A stretch of DNA of 64,000 bases from Tipula vernalis (lineage: Eukaryota > Arthropoda > Insecta > Diptera > Tipulidae). The stretch lies in NCBI GenBank assembly GCA_958295665.1, contig OY282559.1:268994057-269058056 (forward strand). The letters run 5' to 3'. Positions within the stretch are counted from its first letter, which is position 1, and the number at the start of each line of letters is the position of its first letter. Below the pieces are notes generated by a model, which was not told the DNA's origin, made no database searches, and saw only the letters and a program-made list of their open reading frames with translations. A program made the position numbers and the translations under genes. Below are positions 22,750 to 33,219 of the stretch, piece after piece.

Positions 22750-23957
22750 GCCGCAGAATGCATCCGATAGACTTTTCGGCTCGACGACTTTATAAACCAT
22801 TTCGATTTCGTCGATCAATCGTCGTGGTGGCACACCCTTTTTTCGAAAATACGATGTAAGCCCTAAGCGAAAGATTCGAATTCGACATTCGACACTGCAT
22901 CACCAATATTGTTGCGCACACCCGCATTATTTTTTGTCGTCACAGTATCGCTCATCACGTTGTCACGCACATTTGGATCAATTTCAGTTGACTTATTCAT
23001 ATCGATACCGATTATGCTTGATTCGACATTCGCATCACTTGATGATAAATCAACGCTGATTTTACTCGCAGATTTTTCCGTAAAACGCACGTAGCGACTG
23101 ATCACCAACTTATTTTTGACTGGATCTATGATTTTCGTCATAACCAACAAAAATCATCGGTGCGCTGGTATCATCCAATTTTCGTCGTTTCTCTGATGGC
23201 ACATGAACAAAACATTTAGCACCAAAAATTGAAAAATATTTAATACCTGGTTTCCGCTGATTCCACGCCTCATATATGGTGTCTTTTCGATCGCTCTGCA
23301 TGGAAAACGGTTTTGAACATAATTTGCCGTATTTACTGCTTCTGCCCAAAATGTTTTATGTAAATTTGCGTCCAACAGCATACAACGCGCCATCTCGATG
23401 AGCGTACGATTTTTTCTGTCAGCAACACCATTCTGCTGCGGCGTGTATGGTATTGTATACTGAATCTGAATTCCTTCATGTTTCAAAAAATCAACAACGT
23501 TCTTTCCGGTGTACTCTCCTAGTCGATCGGACCGTATAACTTTTGGTTTCGTAGAGAATTTATTTTTTACCAATGCTACGTACTCCTTTATTTTCTCGTC
23601 GACTTCTGATTTATTTTTTAGCAAATAAATTACCGAAAAGCGCGAATAATCATCTATGAATAAGAGTACGTACCGCTTACCGCTCGGAGAAACTGTTTGA
23701 ATTGGTCCGAATACGTCAGTATGTATAAGATCAAGTGGAGCTGTAAATTTTGTAAATGATTGCTTTGGAAACGGCAAACGTGTTGTTTTTCCCTTGAGAC
23801 ACACTTCGCATTTAACCTTGATGCCACAATCGACAATTTGCATGCCGTCAACTAATCCTTTCGAATACATTTGCTTGATTGCATCTGGATCGCGATGGCC
23901 AAAAATGCGATGCCAGTGATGAATGCAATTTTCTTTATGTTCGCGTAGCGCATACAC
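22750..23957 (-). pseudogene. Copia integrase and linker, frameshifted
   Basis: Starts with the integrase zinc-binding region HHWHRIFGHRD...CEVCLKGK (HHCC). The catalytic core follows with LIHTDVFGPI (first Asp), VIRSDRLGEY (second Asp), and QNGVADRKNRT, where the usual catalytic Glu (VAERKNR) is Asp. Two frame shifts follow, near 23275 and 23145, after which the frame reads IIDPVKNKLVISRYVRF, the usual end of Copia integrase. The sequence runs to the truncation near 22748. The loss of Glu together with the frame shifts makes it inactive. Confidence 0.88.
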
Positions 23958-23966
23958 TTTGTTCGG

Positions 23967-24657
23967 CTAACGCAATTTAAATAAATTCGATTGAGCGTCT
24001 GCTACTGCCACTTGTTTGTCTCCGAATTTAATTTCACACGTTTCAGAATTCGGAATGAAATTCACTGCATAGCCCTTTTCCAGCAACTTTTTCACCGACA
24101 ACAAATTTCCTTGAATACTCGGCACGTACAAAACATCTGTTACCGTTGCCACGGCCGACACACTATTTTCATTGACCATTTCGATGTGACATACGCTTTT
24201 TCCCTTGACTTCTACGCTTTCACCATTTGTAACGTTTAAACTCTTGCATTCCGCTTGATCTAGTGAAACGAAAAACCCTTTGTTGCTCGAAATATGTTTC
24301 GTAGCACCCGAATCGAGAATCCATCCATCACAATTTTTTTTCGATGAAACCACAAATAAAAAATTGTCATTTTCTTCACCTTTATTTATTTTATCACTGA
24401 TCGACGCACTTGTGTGTTTCTTTTTCCACGATTTATATTTACCGCATTCACTCTTTACATGGCCAGATCGTTTGCAAAAGAAACACTTAATATTTTCTTT
24501 AAATTTCGCCGTAGTTTTTAATGTCGAATCTGTATTTTCGTTGCCGTCCACCTCTTTTCGACGTTGATACTCAGTAATTAATTTCGATTGAACCAACGAC
24601 AATGTGACGTCTGCCTCTGGTCGTGCCTCTAGTGCAACAATTAAATTATCGTAAATG
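23967..24657 (-). pseudogene. Copia gag C-terminus and protease
   Basis: The frame resumes after the foldback insertion at YDNLIVALEARPEADVTLSL. Next is a retroviral-type zinc knuckle CFFCKRSGHVKSEC (CX2CX4HX4C) that binds RNA, a basic linker, and the aspartic protease with its active site in DGWILDSGATKHIS (DSGA). The frame ends at an in-frame TAG at 23967, after which the same frame continues into the integrase part, so a single nonsense codon separates them. Part of one gag-pol ORF in the parent element. Confidence 0.9.
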
Positions 24658-24667
24658 CGCGGTAAAC
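24658..24667 (+). repeat. Left target-site duplication of the foldback element
   Basis: CGCGGTAAAC, identical to 32131-32140. The Copia gag frame reads ...TTA CCG CGC... (LPR) at both sites on the minus strand, which proves that the two gag halves were contiguous. Confidence 0.9.
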
Positions 24668-25095
24668 GGGTGTGGGTCACATGGCCGACAACCATTTCGC
24701 CGACCGGCCACATCGCCGACAACTACATCACCGACAAGACAGATGGCCGACACAACCACTGCGCCGACAGGACAGATGGCCGACACAACCACATCGCCGA
24801 CAAAACAGATGGCCGAGCCAACCACATCGCCGACAAGACAGATGGCCGACACAACCACATCGCCGACAAGACAGATGGCCGACACAACCACATCACCGAC
24901 AGGACAGATGGCCGACAACTACATCGCCGACAAGACAGATGGCCGATAAAACCACCCACATCGCCGACAGGAGAGATGGCCGACACAACCACATCCTTGA
25001 CAGGACAGATGGCCGACAACTACATCGCCGACAAGGCAGATGGCCGACAAAACCACATCGCGTGCAAAACAGATGGCCGACACGACCACATTACC
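24668..25095 (+). repeat. Left foldback arm: 33-bp tandem array
   Basis: About twelve copies of a 33-bp unit made of two related halves, GCCGACAAGACAGATG (16 bp) and GCCGACACAACCACATC (17 bp). The outermost copies are more diverged, and some half units are shortened. Because 33 is a multiple of three and stops are absent, several frames on both strands are open here; the resulting ORFs are repeat translations, not genes. Confidence 0.92.
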
Positions 25096-25099
25096 AAAA

Positions 25100-26700
25100 C
25101 GCGATTTTGAGATGGACACCATTTTGTCAGATTTCTAGATTTAGACGTTGAACGAAGTCTTTGTATTTGATTTCTATGAATGCCAATTGCCCAGAAATGA
25201 TGTATACAAAATGTTGTAGACTAATCGCTTATATCTTTTTCAAATAAAGAGACGGAAACGCAAAATTTACAAAATTGGGGACAAAGAAGGCTAATTAGAG
25301 TAACCAAGTGTACGAGCGGCCAGGCGGATCAGACAAAATGCTTCTTGAAAACTAGTTTTAGTTCTAGTGAATAAAAGTAAAAAATGACATATGGTATGGT
25401 AAATTGGGCCATCAACTGTAATAACAAAAGATGAAATTTGTTTTCAATTTTTAAGTTGCTTCGGAATTCCAACTTTTAGATAACTCAAAAGTGAGGAAGA
25501 GCGCAACAGGCCCAAATGGCATGCCAAGACGAAACAAATAAACCCAAAACCACTGCTGCGAAGTACAAGACATGGTAGAGGGAGAGAGGGAACTCAAGAC
25601 CTCTCATCTTTCAAAAGTAAATATGTAGACATTTGTAAACTTTTAAACTATCTCGCCAATCAAAAATTGAGAGAACAAAATGAAAAGCAAAAAAGAAGGT
25701 TTCCAGAATAACCAAACCAGCCCACACCCGTCGCCAAGGATTACAAGAGATATCAGAGAAAGCCCAAGAGGGAACCAGACAGTGCTACTCATCGTGCAAA
25801 CAAAGCTATTCATCCCCTAACCGAAAGCAGGCGGCCAATTTAGTTATATAGCTTTATGTTTTCTCATCCGATATGGATAGTGAGGTATCAATTAAGCGCG
25901 GAGGAATCTACTGAACAAAAGCGAAAAGTGATAAGTTCAATCCATAACTTAAATAACAAGTGAAACTTTAATTTATACATCGACATGAGGATTAATTTTC
26001 TTTTTGAGATTTTGAAAATAATATACAAATTAATTGATCAATCTGAAAAGGTTAGATGTTAAAATTCTCTAAACTCGGATGGAGGATTATCAAAATAAGA
26101 TAGATTAAAATGTTCACTAATCTGAGCACAAAAATTCAGCTCTCTAGGTCGTGGGAAAGTTAGTTAAAAAGAACCTCAAACAAGTTGACACAAACAATCA
26201 AGGCTGAGAGAGTGCAGAAATTGAAAGAAGAGTAAGATGGGAAAATCATCTAAAGAAAGAAACCAACCACGCCCAAGACCGTTGCTGCAGAGTACAAGAA
26301 AGGCAGAATGAACGCAGAATAATGATTGTAAAAAATTCCCTACCCTATGCTATACCCTATGCGGATATAACCCTATGCTCGGAAACCAAATGCGGCAAAT
26401 ATTACTAATGGTCGCTTCGGTTTAAAAATGTCAGATACAAAGAATTTTAAAACCTCTGTTTCGTTTTTTTGTATATACGGTTTCATTTCCCAATCTTAGC
26501 GTTACCCGAAACCAACGACGTGGACGTGTTGGGAAGATAGTTCCATGTTTGTTTTTTCAAATTTTTTTTGTAGTTTTTTAAATTTATTATGTATTTTTTT
26601 TTTAATCACAAAATTCTAAATCCAAGCAAATTTAAATTAATCAAATAATTTCATAAAATGTAATTTTAATTTATTAGTTACAAAAGCTAAAATAATTGTT
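25100..26700. other. Foldback interior, left unassigned part
   Basis: No recognised protein. The 25480-26340 part is A/G-rich on the plus strand with partly open frames (for example words around CCCAAACCACTGCTGCGAAG at 25540, loosely repeated as AAGACCGTTGCTGCAGAGTA at 26275). Short CCCTATGC repeats at 26341-26377. Confidence 0.4.
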
Positions 26701-26703
26701 AAA

Positions 26704-28147
26704 TTAGAGGGTTATGTTATGAGCAATTCCTCTAATAAAATGTAAAAGGGTTCGATTCGGTCTATCTTGAATTATTAGAGATAACCTTTGTTCAAGATCC
26801 CTGTATTTTCTTTTTTGTTGTGGTTTTCTTTCGCCTCTAGTTATCGCTTTGTGTATTAAATGGCCCTCCAGTAACTTTTTGTTTCTTTTGCAAGGTTCAT
26901 ATAAGGGAGAAGATACCCGGATGATTAGAGCCAACTAAAACCTGCCATCTGCGATGCCAGCCTTCCACTCTATTTTGAGTTCTTGGAATATTATTTGCCT
27001 GGCTATCAAAAACTGACCATATCTCAGGCGGGAAAAGTGGTGGCATGCGAGTTTGAAGGTCTTGTCTGGCAGTTCGTCGTGTTCTCCCTAACACGTAGGT
27101 TTGTTAGAACCATTCTACAACTCCATTGGCTTCTTGTTGCCTTCAAACTCACCTGCTGCTGCATTCATGGCCGTCTTTTCATAATCAGTAATAATGAAAG
27201 TTGGACTCAAAACAAGTTGGAATTCTTGTGCTATTTCCGATATTTCTTCAAATGCACTTTGGTAACAAATTTCGGAAATACTGCTCATCAGAATAAAGAC
27301 CAGTGGAAGTAATCTTTCATTTTCGGAACCACCTACTGGAGCATAGATTGAATAAAGCTGAATAAATATTTGCGGCGCAGTTTTAAATGTTCCATCCATA
27401 ATCCAATTGGACGCATCTGAAAGATATTTAATATTAGTTGAAGTAGTAAATATTAATATTTTTTCTGCTCCAATATCAACTTCTCTTAAAAGAAATGGAT
27501 GGCCATCTAAAGTCTTTCTTAATTCTTCTGGAATATTTAAAACTTCTAAAGACACTGGTTCGGTAGGGGTATTTTGTCCTCTAACACGTTTTATTGTTTT
27601 ACGCAAGGCCTCTTTGGTTGGCGTTTGTGCCTGTGAAATGGATGTTAGTTCGCTCAAACTACTTTGTATAAGTTGTGCTGGTTTATTAGTTGTAAGTAAG
27701 GCTTGCGCTTTTATATTAGAAATGGCGATTGCTACATTTGCATTACTTGGGTTGCATGAATGGTTATGCTCGCTAACCGACTGTAGACTCTTGCATTGCA
27801 ATAATCGGGGTTCTCGATATCACTTTTAATACGGTTCCTGTTGACAATTCCCAGTAGAATTTTCCCTCTCTAGCCTTATTTTTATGATAATAATGATTTC
27901 TAATTTTAACCATTTCACGATTTTTTGTGCTTTTTAATATTTCACAAGTATCTTCCACCTGTACTAAATCCATTACGCTACTAATTTTATATTCAATGTT
28001 GAATCGTTTAAAACAATTAATAGAAAAAACTTGTTGATGTCCTAAATTTAATTTCAGTTTGGTTTTATACTTTATTTTCTTTGAATTTGTTTGGGGGAGG
28101 GAATCCTGCAGAAATATTAAATTTTTATTGTTAAAAGTTTCGTTCAT
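26704..28147 (-). pseudogene. MULE transposase with FLYWCH finger, broken
   Basis: Order on the minus strand: a piece starting at 28147 with the FLYWCH-like finger HYYHKNKAREGKFYWE (about 27890-27840), broken by a frame shift, then SEHNHSC in the 27801 frame, completing the finger. Next is the MULE catalytic region: ASNWIMDGTFKTAP (first Asp), QLYSIYAPVGG, LPLVFILMSS and FIITDYEKTAMNAA (second Asp). After a stop near 27115 comes a C-terminal piece PPLFPPEIWSVFDSQ and RTQNRVEGWHRRWQVLVGSN (27094-26900), then a short ORF 26934-26704. About 100 residues that would hold the third acidic residue are missing between the two. The gene lies inside the foldback arms, as in FB-NOF, and is inactive. Confidence 0.82.
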
Positions 28148-28384
28148 TGAAAATATGTGTAAATGTTTTAAAATATTATAATATAAACAAGCTAATCTAA
28201 ATTATATTAATTTTTATTAACCTTTATCCGTATAAATAAAAAAATATATTTCGGCTGGTTAGGTACAATTACACCTTGTATATTTTAAATGAAAATAAAA
28301 CGGAATTATCTTAATAATTGCATTATGGGTATTTGTTGTGCAAAAGCAGGGATTTACATATATTTGCTTAAATTGAATAAATGT

Positions 28385-28620
28385 GGGATTCTAAAACAAA
28401 TTCTAGATGAAGTGATGGAATTTAGCGCATTAGGATGGAACTTGGTTATTTCTTAACCGATTATGATGATATTCAGCACGTACGATAGAAATAGGATTCT
28501 AAAATTATTTTTGGATGTAGTTCTGGAATATAACCAGTTAGAAATTGACTTGGCTATCGCTAAATTGATTAGGATGAAATTCGATTTTAACGATCGAAAT
28601 GAGATTCTAAAATTTGCCCT
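28385..28620 (+). repeat. Two ~115-bp monomers as in the pogo-like element
   Basis: GGATGGAACTTGG, TTTCTTAACCGATTATGATG, GAAATAGGATTCTAAAATTA and GTAGTTCTGGAATATAACCA repeat here twice, in the same order as the monomers at 17330-17700. No pogo-type termini are seen around it, so this is an isolated fragment. Confidence 0.65.
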
Positions 28621-28749
28621 CTCTTGAATGTTCTAGGGTAATCTTATCTATAGATTTAGAAAATTATTCGAATTAAATTAAATTTTTGAAAATGGTTAAA
28701 ACCAAAATTTGAAGGCCAAACATAAAAATAGAGATTTTTAAATATTTGT

Positions 28750-29000
28750 GGGTTGTGGCGAAGTAGTTATTAAAATAAGACGAAACGAATTTTCTTCAAT
28801 AATTTTTGAATGACTTGTACCGGGTACGAATCCCGATAGGGGTGAAATTCAAAAGGGATTTTTCATCATTTGATTACGATCGGTGATTCGGTGATGACGA
28901 TGAACAAAAATATGACCCCCTGAGGAGAGTGCAGAATTCGTGGGCCGACCCACCTTGCATGTCAGTACTATAGGTTGGTCCGAAGCGCCTGGCGTGGTAT
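28750..29000 (+). mobile_element. Possible tRNA-derived SINE
   Basis: TGGCGAAGTAG at 28756-28766 fits the RNA polymerase III A-box consensus, and GGTACGAATCC at 28823-28833 fits the B box with one mismatch, at a plausible spacing (57 nt between box ends). The body to about 29000 is less AT-rich than its flanks. No clear poly-A tail or target duplication was found, and no second copy is in the window. It could be chance, but both boxes together with the composition change make a SINE a reasonable call. Confidence 0.4.
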
Positions 29001-31514
29001 ACGCAAAACGGGCCTTTAGCCTTATGTCCCAAATTTGGTTACTTACTGCATAAGGAAGGACGTTAAAAGTGAACTGCGAAAGAGTTAAAACGAATATGTT
29101 CTCTAAAAAATGTCTTTTTGAATGCATTAGGTAAGCTGTTGGTTGTTTATGGAACAAAATTAAGTGAAAATGATTCTTTATCAAAAACCAACTTAGTTTC
29201 TTAGTTCTATTCGGAAACTCAGAAAAGAAGTATCTGTATGTTCAATTTCTTCACCATCCAGATTTAATTTCGTAAATAAATTTAATGTGTATGTTTTACA
29301 ATTAGTTAATAATCTGAATCCTCTTTTTTCTACGTTTTTAAGTAGCTACTTAAATAAATTTTTGGAAAATACAAATGGTGCGCGAATTAAGACGTTATAC
29401 GATGAGGATACACCTTGTTACGGGCAGCAATTTAAGAAAACCGCTGGGACCGTAGACATAAACACTTTCGTGTTTGTAGGGAAATTGCATACTAAAACTT
29501 GAACATTTATATGGGTTTAACCTGAGCTCAGTCTACAGAGGTAATTTTATGGCCGTGGGTTTATTTAGTATGCAACCCCCTTGTTTCAGAAAAAAAACTA
29601 ATAATAAAAAAAATCTACGCTTATATCACCTCCATCCTCATATCGCAATAGTTTGCCCCACCTTAATGCTCAATTAGTTATTCATTTATATAAATATATA
29701 AAAAAAATCGAAAATATAAGAAACCATTTATGTGAAACACCAAAAATGTCACTTACCGGTTTTCTCACCAGCAGCCGCACCAATCTTGCGTCTGGTAGCA
29801 CCTTACCATTTATTTTCTTCTTACACTGATTTAATTTTAAATGAAAAATTTTAAGGAAAAGAAAAATAAATTTAATTACTTATTAGAATTAATTTACGTT
29901 AATATAATAACACTACTACACATAAAAAAAAATAATATGATGAATGATCCACCAAGATGACAAAACTTCAACGGCAAAGCGAAAAAAAAAATGACCTCCA
30001 TTAAACAAACGGTCACACACTGTTCAAAACGGAATCCGTTTCTACCATTTAAATGTTTGTAGGCAAAGTAATTTTGAATTTTTGATGAATGAAAAACGAT
30101 AGAGATTTTTTTTTATCTTTTTGTTTTTAATTTGTTTAATTCACTTTATTAACAAAATTTCAGAATTTGTTACAATAATTTTATGTCTTTATGTTTTATG
30201 TTAACACTATACCAATGTTAACGGTGTAGTAGCGAATACCAAATTTAAGTTTATACAATACATTTTCTTTCAAATTACGTTAACTTTGAAGAAAATCAAA
30301 AGTACATGCTAATCCGTAATGTAACAACTCGGAATTTCACTGAATTTGGTTTCACTGAATTGTATATTTATTCACGGTTTTGTTGTTTTTTTTTTTTATA
30401 ATTTTCATACTAGTTTTATAGTTACACGTATATATTGTATATATATTTATATATATATATATAGCTATATTCACTTATGCAGATAATTTTGCAAAATTTC
30501 GCAAATCTCACAATATAATTTCTAAAACTTGCACTCTTCTATAAGCGTTTCGTCATCAAATCAAATTATTAATCCCATCACCAATCACAAATTAACTGAA
30601 CTATGTACATCAAATTCACTCAGAAAATCATTGAATTTGTTCAAATTTATTATTATATTAACTATATTTCAACACTACTAATTTCAATATTATTTTTATA
30701 TTAATTATATATTTATATTATATTTAAATATGGGAATTTATATTTTGGGTAATTTTAGAAGATTTTTTATTTTTTTTTCAAACGATTTAAATAAAATCAC
30801 CAACTCTTGTCCATAACTACCATCGACTTGACTAAAAAAACTTGTTTTTTTTTTTCTTACCATCAAACATGAGTATTTAAATGAAACCAACGGGATCAAC
30901 AATTAAATTTTGCATAAACACCCAAGGTGAATTGTGCAATTTTGGGTGGGAGCTGAAGGAGAATCAAGAAAAACAAGTGTAACGATAATATTTAATTTTG
31001 CGATTACAGTAGCACCTCAGTAACGATTTAAAATGCACAGTATCGTTACAACCTAGTGGTTTGACGTCTGATTGTACGGATTTAATCAGATAAATAAAAA
31101 TTATGTTTCCTGAAGAAAACTCTGTAAGTGCAATCGCCACAGAAATTACTGTAATAAACTGTAATTTGATTTAAATAAATAGTTTGTAATACTAAGAATA
31201 GTAGCTTTCCCCTTTTTAACTAAATAAATATTTCGATATACCCTTTGAAGTAGGATTTAATGATGGAATATACCGTACTCAAATAAGCATAAAGCTGCCT
31301 TGATTCTTTGGTCAACTCATTTCAAAATAGGCACGATGAATCATTACTCCATGCATCCATGTATAATACATTCATTTTTGTATAACTTATTCCTGTGCTA
31401 GTTCAAGTTGAATTCCATGCGTAATTTTTGCATCTCAGAAACAATTCGCTAAAAGGTACTCCTTCTTCTAATACTTGTAGCAGCCGCCACATGTTTGGGC
31501 AACTAATTTGCATC
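29001..31514. other. Foldback interior, right unassigned part
   Basis: AT-rich, no protein recognised. A short TA-rich microsatellite lies at 30437-30465. A 71-codon ORF at 29287-29502 shows no domain. CAGTAGCACCTCAGTAACG at 31009-31027 resembles a pogo-type end but has no partner. Confidence 0.4.
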
Positions 31515-32130
31515 AGATGGTCAATCTGTCCTGTCGGCCATCTGTCCTGTCGGCGATGTGGCTGTGTCTGCTGTCTATTTTGTCTGAGATGTGGTTATGT
31601 CGACCATCTGTCTTGTCTGCGATGTAGTTGTGTCGGCCATCTGTCCTATTGGTAATATAGTTGTGTCAGCCATCAGTCTTGTCGACGACGGTGTTGTGGC
31701 CTTTGGTATTTAGTGGTCGGCCATCTGTCTGGTCGGCGATGTAGCTGTCGGCCATCTGTTCTGTCGGCGATGTGGTGTGTCGGCCATCTATCCTATCGGC
31801 GATATGGTTTTGTCGGCCAAACTGCCTTGTCGGTGATGTGGTTGTGTCGGCCATCTGTCTTGTCGGCGATGTGGTTGTCGGCCATCTGTCCTGTCGGGGA
31901 TGTGGTGTGTCGGCCATCTGTCCTGTCGGGGATGTGGTGTGTCGGCCATCTGTCCTGTCGGCGATATGGTTTTGTCGGCCATCTGTCTTGTCGGCGATGT
32001 GGTTGTGTCGGCCATCTGGCGATGTGGTTGTGTCGGCCATTTGGCCTGTCGGCCAAAGTTCTTGTCGGCAATGTAGTTGTCGGCGAAGTGGCTGGTCAGC
32101 GAAATGGTTGTCGGCCATGTGATCGGATAC
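31515..32130 (-). repeat. Right foldback arm: 33-bp tandem array
   Basis: The same unit in reverse complement over about 615 bp, longer than the left arm. Units are less regular toward the interior (31515-31700). Overlapping ORFs on both strands reflect the repeat. The outer end matches the left arm through GCCGACAACCATTTCGC and GCCGACAACTACAT words. Confidence 0.92.
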
Positions 32131-32140
32131 CGCGGTAAAC
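32131..32140 (+). repeat. Right target-site duplication of the foldback element
   Basis: CGCGGTAAAC, identical to 24658-24667. Confidence 0.9.
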
Positions 32141-32630
32141 TGCTTACGATAACACCAACATGCCATGTATTTGACAATTGCTGTTCGCCCAAATCACTTA
32201 ATTTCTGAAACAAATTCGTGAGTTCATTCAAATGCTCTTCGAAGTTTCCACCTTCACTCATTTTTAAACCACAAATACGTCGAATTACGCTCATTTTATT
32301 TGTCATTGAGTCCTTTTCATGAAATGTTTTTAATGCCGTCCATGTATCTTTCGCCGTGGTTTTATTTCGAATGTAGCACAATTGGTTGTCTTCGACCGAC
32401 AAACCAATCTACGCCCGAGCCTGATCACCGCGAATTTGCCAATTGTTGATTGCTTTCACATTGGCAATATCTTCCGTTGGTTCTGGTTTTGTTTCATTTA
32501 ATACACTCCACAATTTTTCTTTCATAAGCAATAGCTCTATTTTATACCTCCACATAAAATAATTGTCGTTGTTCAATTTTGTTATAAACGCTTTATTTGA
32601 GTCCGCCATCTTAACTTTATTCACTCGCAC
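32141..32630 (-). pseudogene. Copia gag, N-terminal part
   Basis: Starts at Met (MRVNKVKMADSNKAF) or, more likely, the internal MADSNKAFITKLNNDNYFMW, which resembles the Copia gag start where a Trp-containing block (NYFMWRYKIELLL) follows. One in-frame TAG near 32409 separates it from VEDNQLCYIRNKTTAKDTW and HLNELTNLFQKLSDLGEQQL. The frame is then open into the foldback element after SSLPR. Gag forms the particle that packages the RNA. The second half is at 24657-23967. Confidence 0.88.
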
Positions 32631-32696
32631 TTTCTTTTCCGCATAAACTGTTCTTTATACTTCTTTTATTTAAACTTAATGTCGCTTGTTCAATAT

Positions 32697-32710
32697 CTGG
32701 GCCTATAACC
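32697..32710 (-). promoter_or_regulatory. Copia primer-binding site
   Basis: Minus strand GGTTATAGGCCCAG, immediately after the LTR end. It differs by one base from the GGTTATGGGCCCAG found just inside the LTR of insect Copia elements, which prime from an internal fragment of initiator tRNA-Met. That comparison is from general knowledge. Confidence 0.7.
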
Positions 32711-32950
32711 TGTTGGAATACACGAGTCCTTATGTGCATCCACTTAGCCAACTAGAATACTTAATGCTGAACAAAGCAAACCACCGTTATCGGAAATAAA
32801 ATGAAAGAAACTTTTGTCTTGCGAGAGACCATTTATGATCTTTAATATTCACAAAAAGACTAAACTCTAATACATAAAAACAAGAGCGAGAAAAATAAAA
32901 TGCAAAAACAAACCGCCTACTTCACCTCACTCGATTCTGGACTATCAACA
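32711..32950 (-). repeat. Copia 5' LTR (240 bp)
   Basis: On the minus strand it begins TGTTGATAGTCC and ends TATTCCAACA, giving the TGTTG...CAACA termini typical of Copia LTRs. It is followed directly by the primer-binding site. No partner LTR exists in the window, so the boundary rests on termini and position only. Confidence 0.7.
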
Positions 32951-33215
32951 AATAATTCAAAATGTCCATATAACTTATTTCAACATATATTTAATATCAA
33001 TTTATATTTTAACTATCCATATTTATCGATTTAACAATTTGGTATTGACCAATTTTAATTAATTTAATGATTTTAGTGAAATTTTATTTAATCAAAAAAT
33101 GCGCATTTTAAAAAATGTGCTTTTAAATACGCATTTCGGACACACCCTAATTTTACGTCATTTTAACCGGAATGTCGTTGTATCCGTAGTCGGTAGTCGC
33201 TATAAATGAAATCTG
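32951..33215. other. Spacer, no feature
   Basis: AT-rich DNA right of the Copia LTR. The 5 bp next to the LTR (AATAA) would be the Copia target duplication, but the other side is lost. Confidence 0.35.
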
Positions 33216-33219
33216 CTTT

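Larger units (their letters stand above)
24668..32130 (-). mobile_element. FB-NOF-like foldback element with MULE transposase
   Basis: A 7463-bp insertion in Copia gag flanked by a perfect 10-bp duplication. Both ends carry long inverted arrays of a 33-bp repeat. Just inside the termini, left and right share CACATGGCCGACAACCATTT followed by a CGC/CGC-like block. Only the outermost ~15 bp differ between the ends (GGGTGTGGGT on the left, GTATCCGAT on the right). The interior contains a degraded FLYWCH/MULE transposase on the minus strand (26704-28147). Tandem-repeat TIRs, a 9-10 bp duplication and a MULE-type transposase match the Drosophila FB-NOF type. The interior also holds a SINE-like segment and pogo-type monomers, so it has collected other repeats. 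Confidence 0.85.
22748..32950 (-). mobile_element. Copia retrotransposon, 3'-truncated, split by a foldback element
   Basis: Read on the minus strand from right to left: 5' LTR (32711-32950), primer-binding site, gag start (32630), a foldback insertion in gag (24668-32130), then zinc knuckle, protease, integrase, and the linker to RT, which stops at about 22748 inside a segment reading RRLIDEIEMVYKVVEPKSLS. RT, RNase H and the 3' LTR are missing, and BEL/Pao sequence follows at once. Without the insertion the preserved Copia part is about 2.7 kb. Point nonsense codons and frame shifts are few, so the copy is not very old, but it cannot retrotranspose. Confidence 0.88.

Noticed and set aside
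24668..25095. Regular ~33-bp repeats could suggest a CRISPR array
   Set aside because: The repeats are contiguous without unique spacers, a second inverted array exists, and the context is an insect transposon.
24646..25151. Several ORFs of 90-159 codons on both strands in the left foldback arm
   Set aside because: They are translations of the 33-bp repeat with an 11-residue period, open only because the unit is a multiple of three.
29755..29825. Exon-like minus-strand segment: GATRRKIGAAAGEKTG with AG before and GTAAGT after
   Set aside because: Only 45 bp, inside the foldback element, no neighbouring exon found; splice-like dinucleotides are common by chance.
31009..31027. CAGTAGCACCTCAGTAACG as an end of a second pogo-like element
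   Set aside because: No TA-flanked inverted partner was found within reach.
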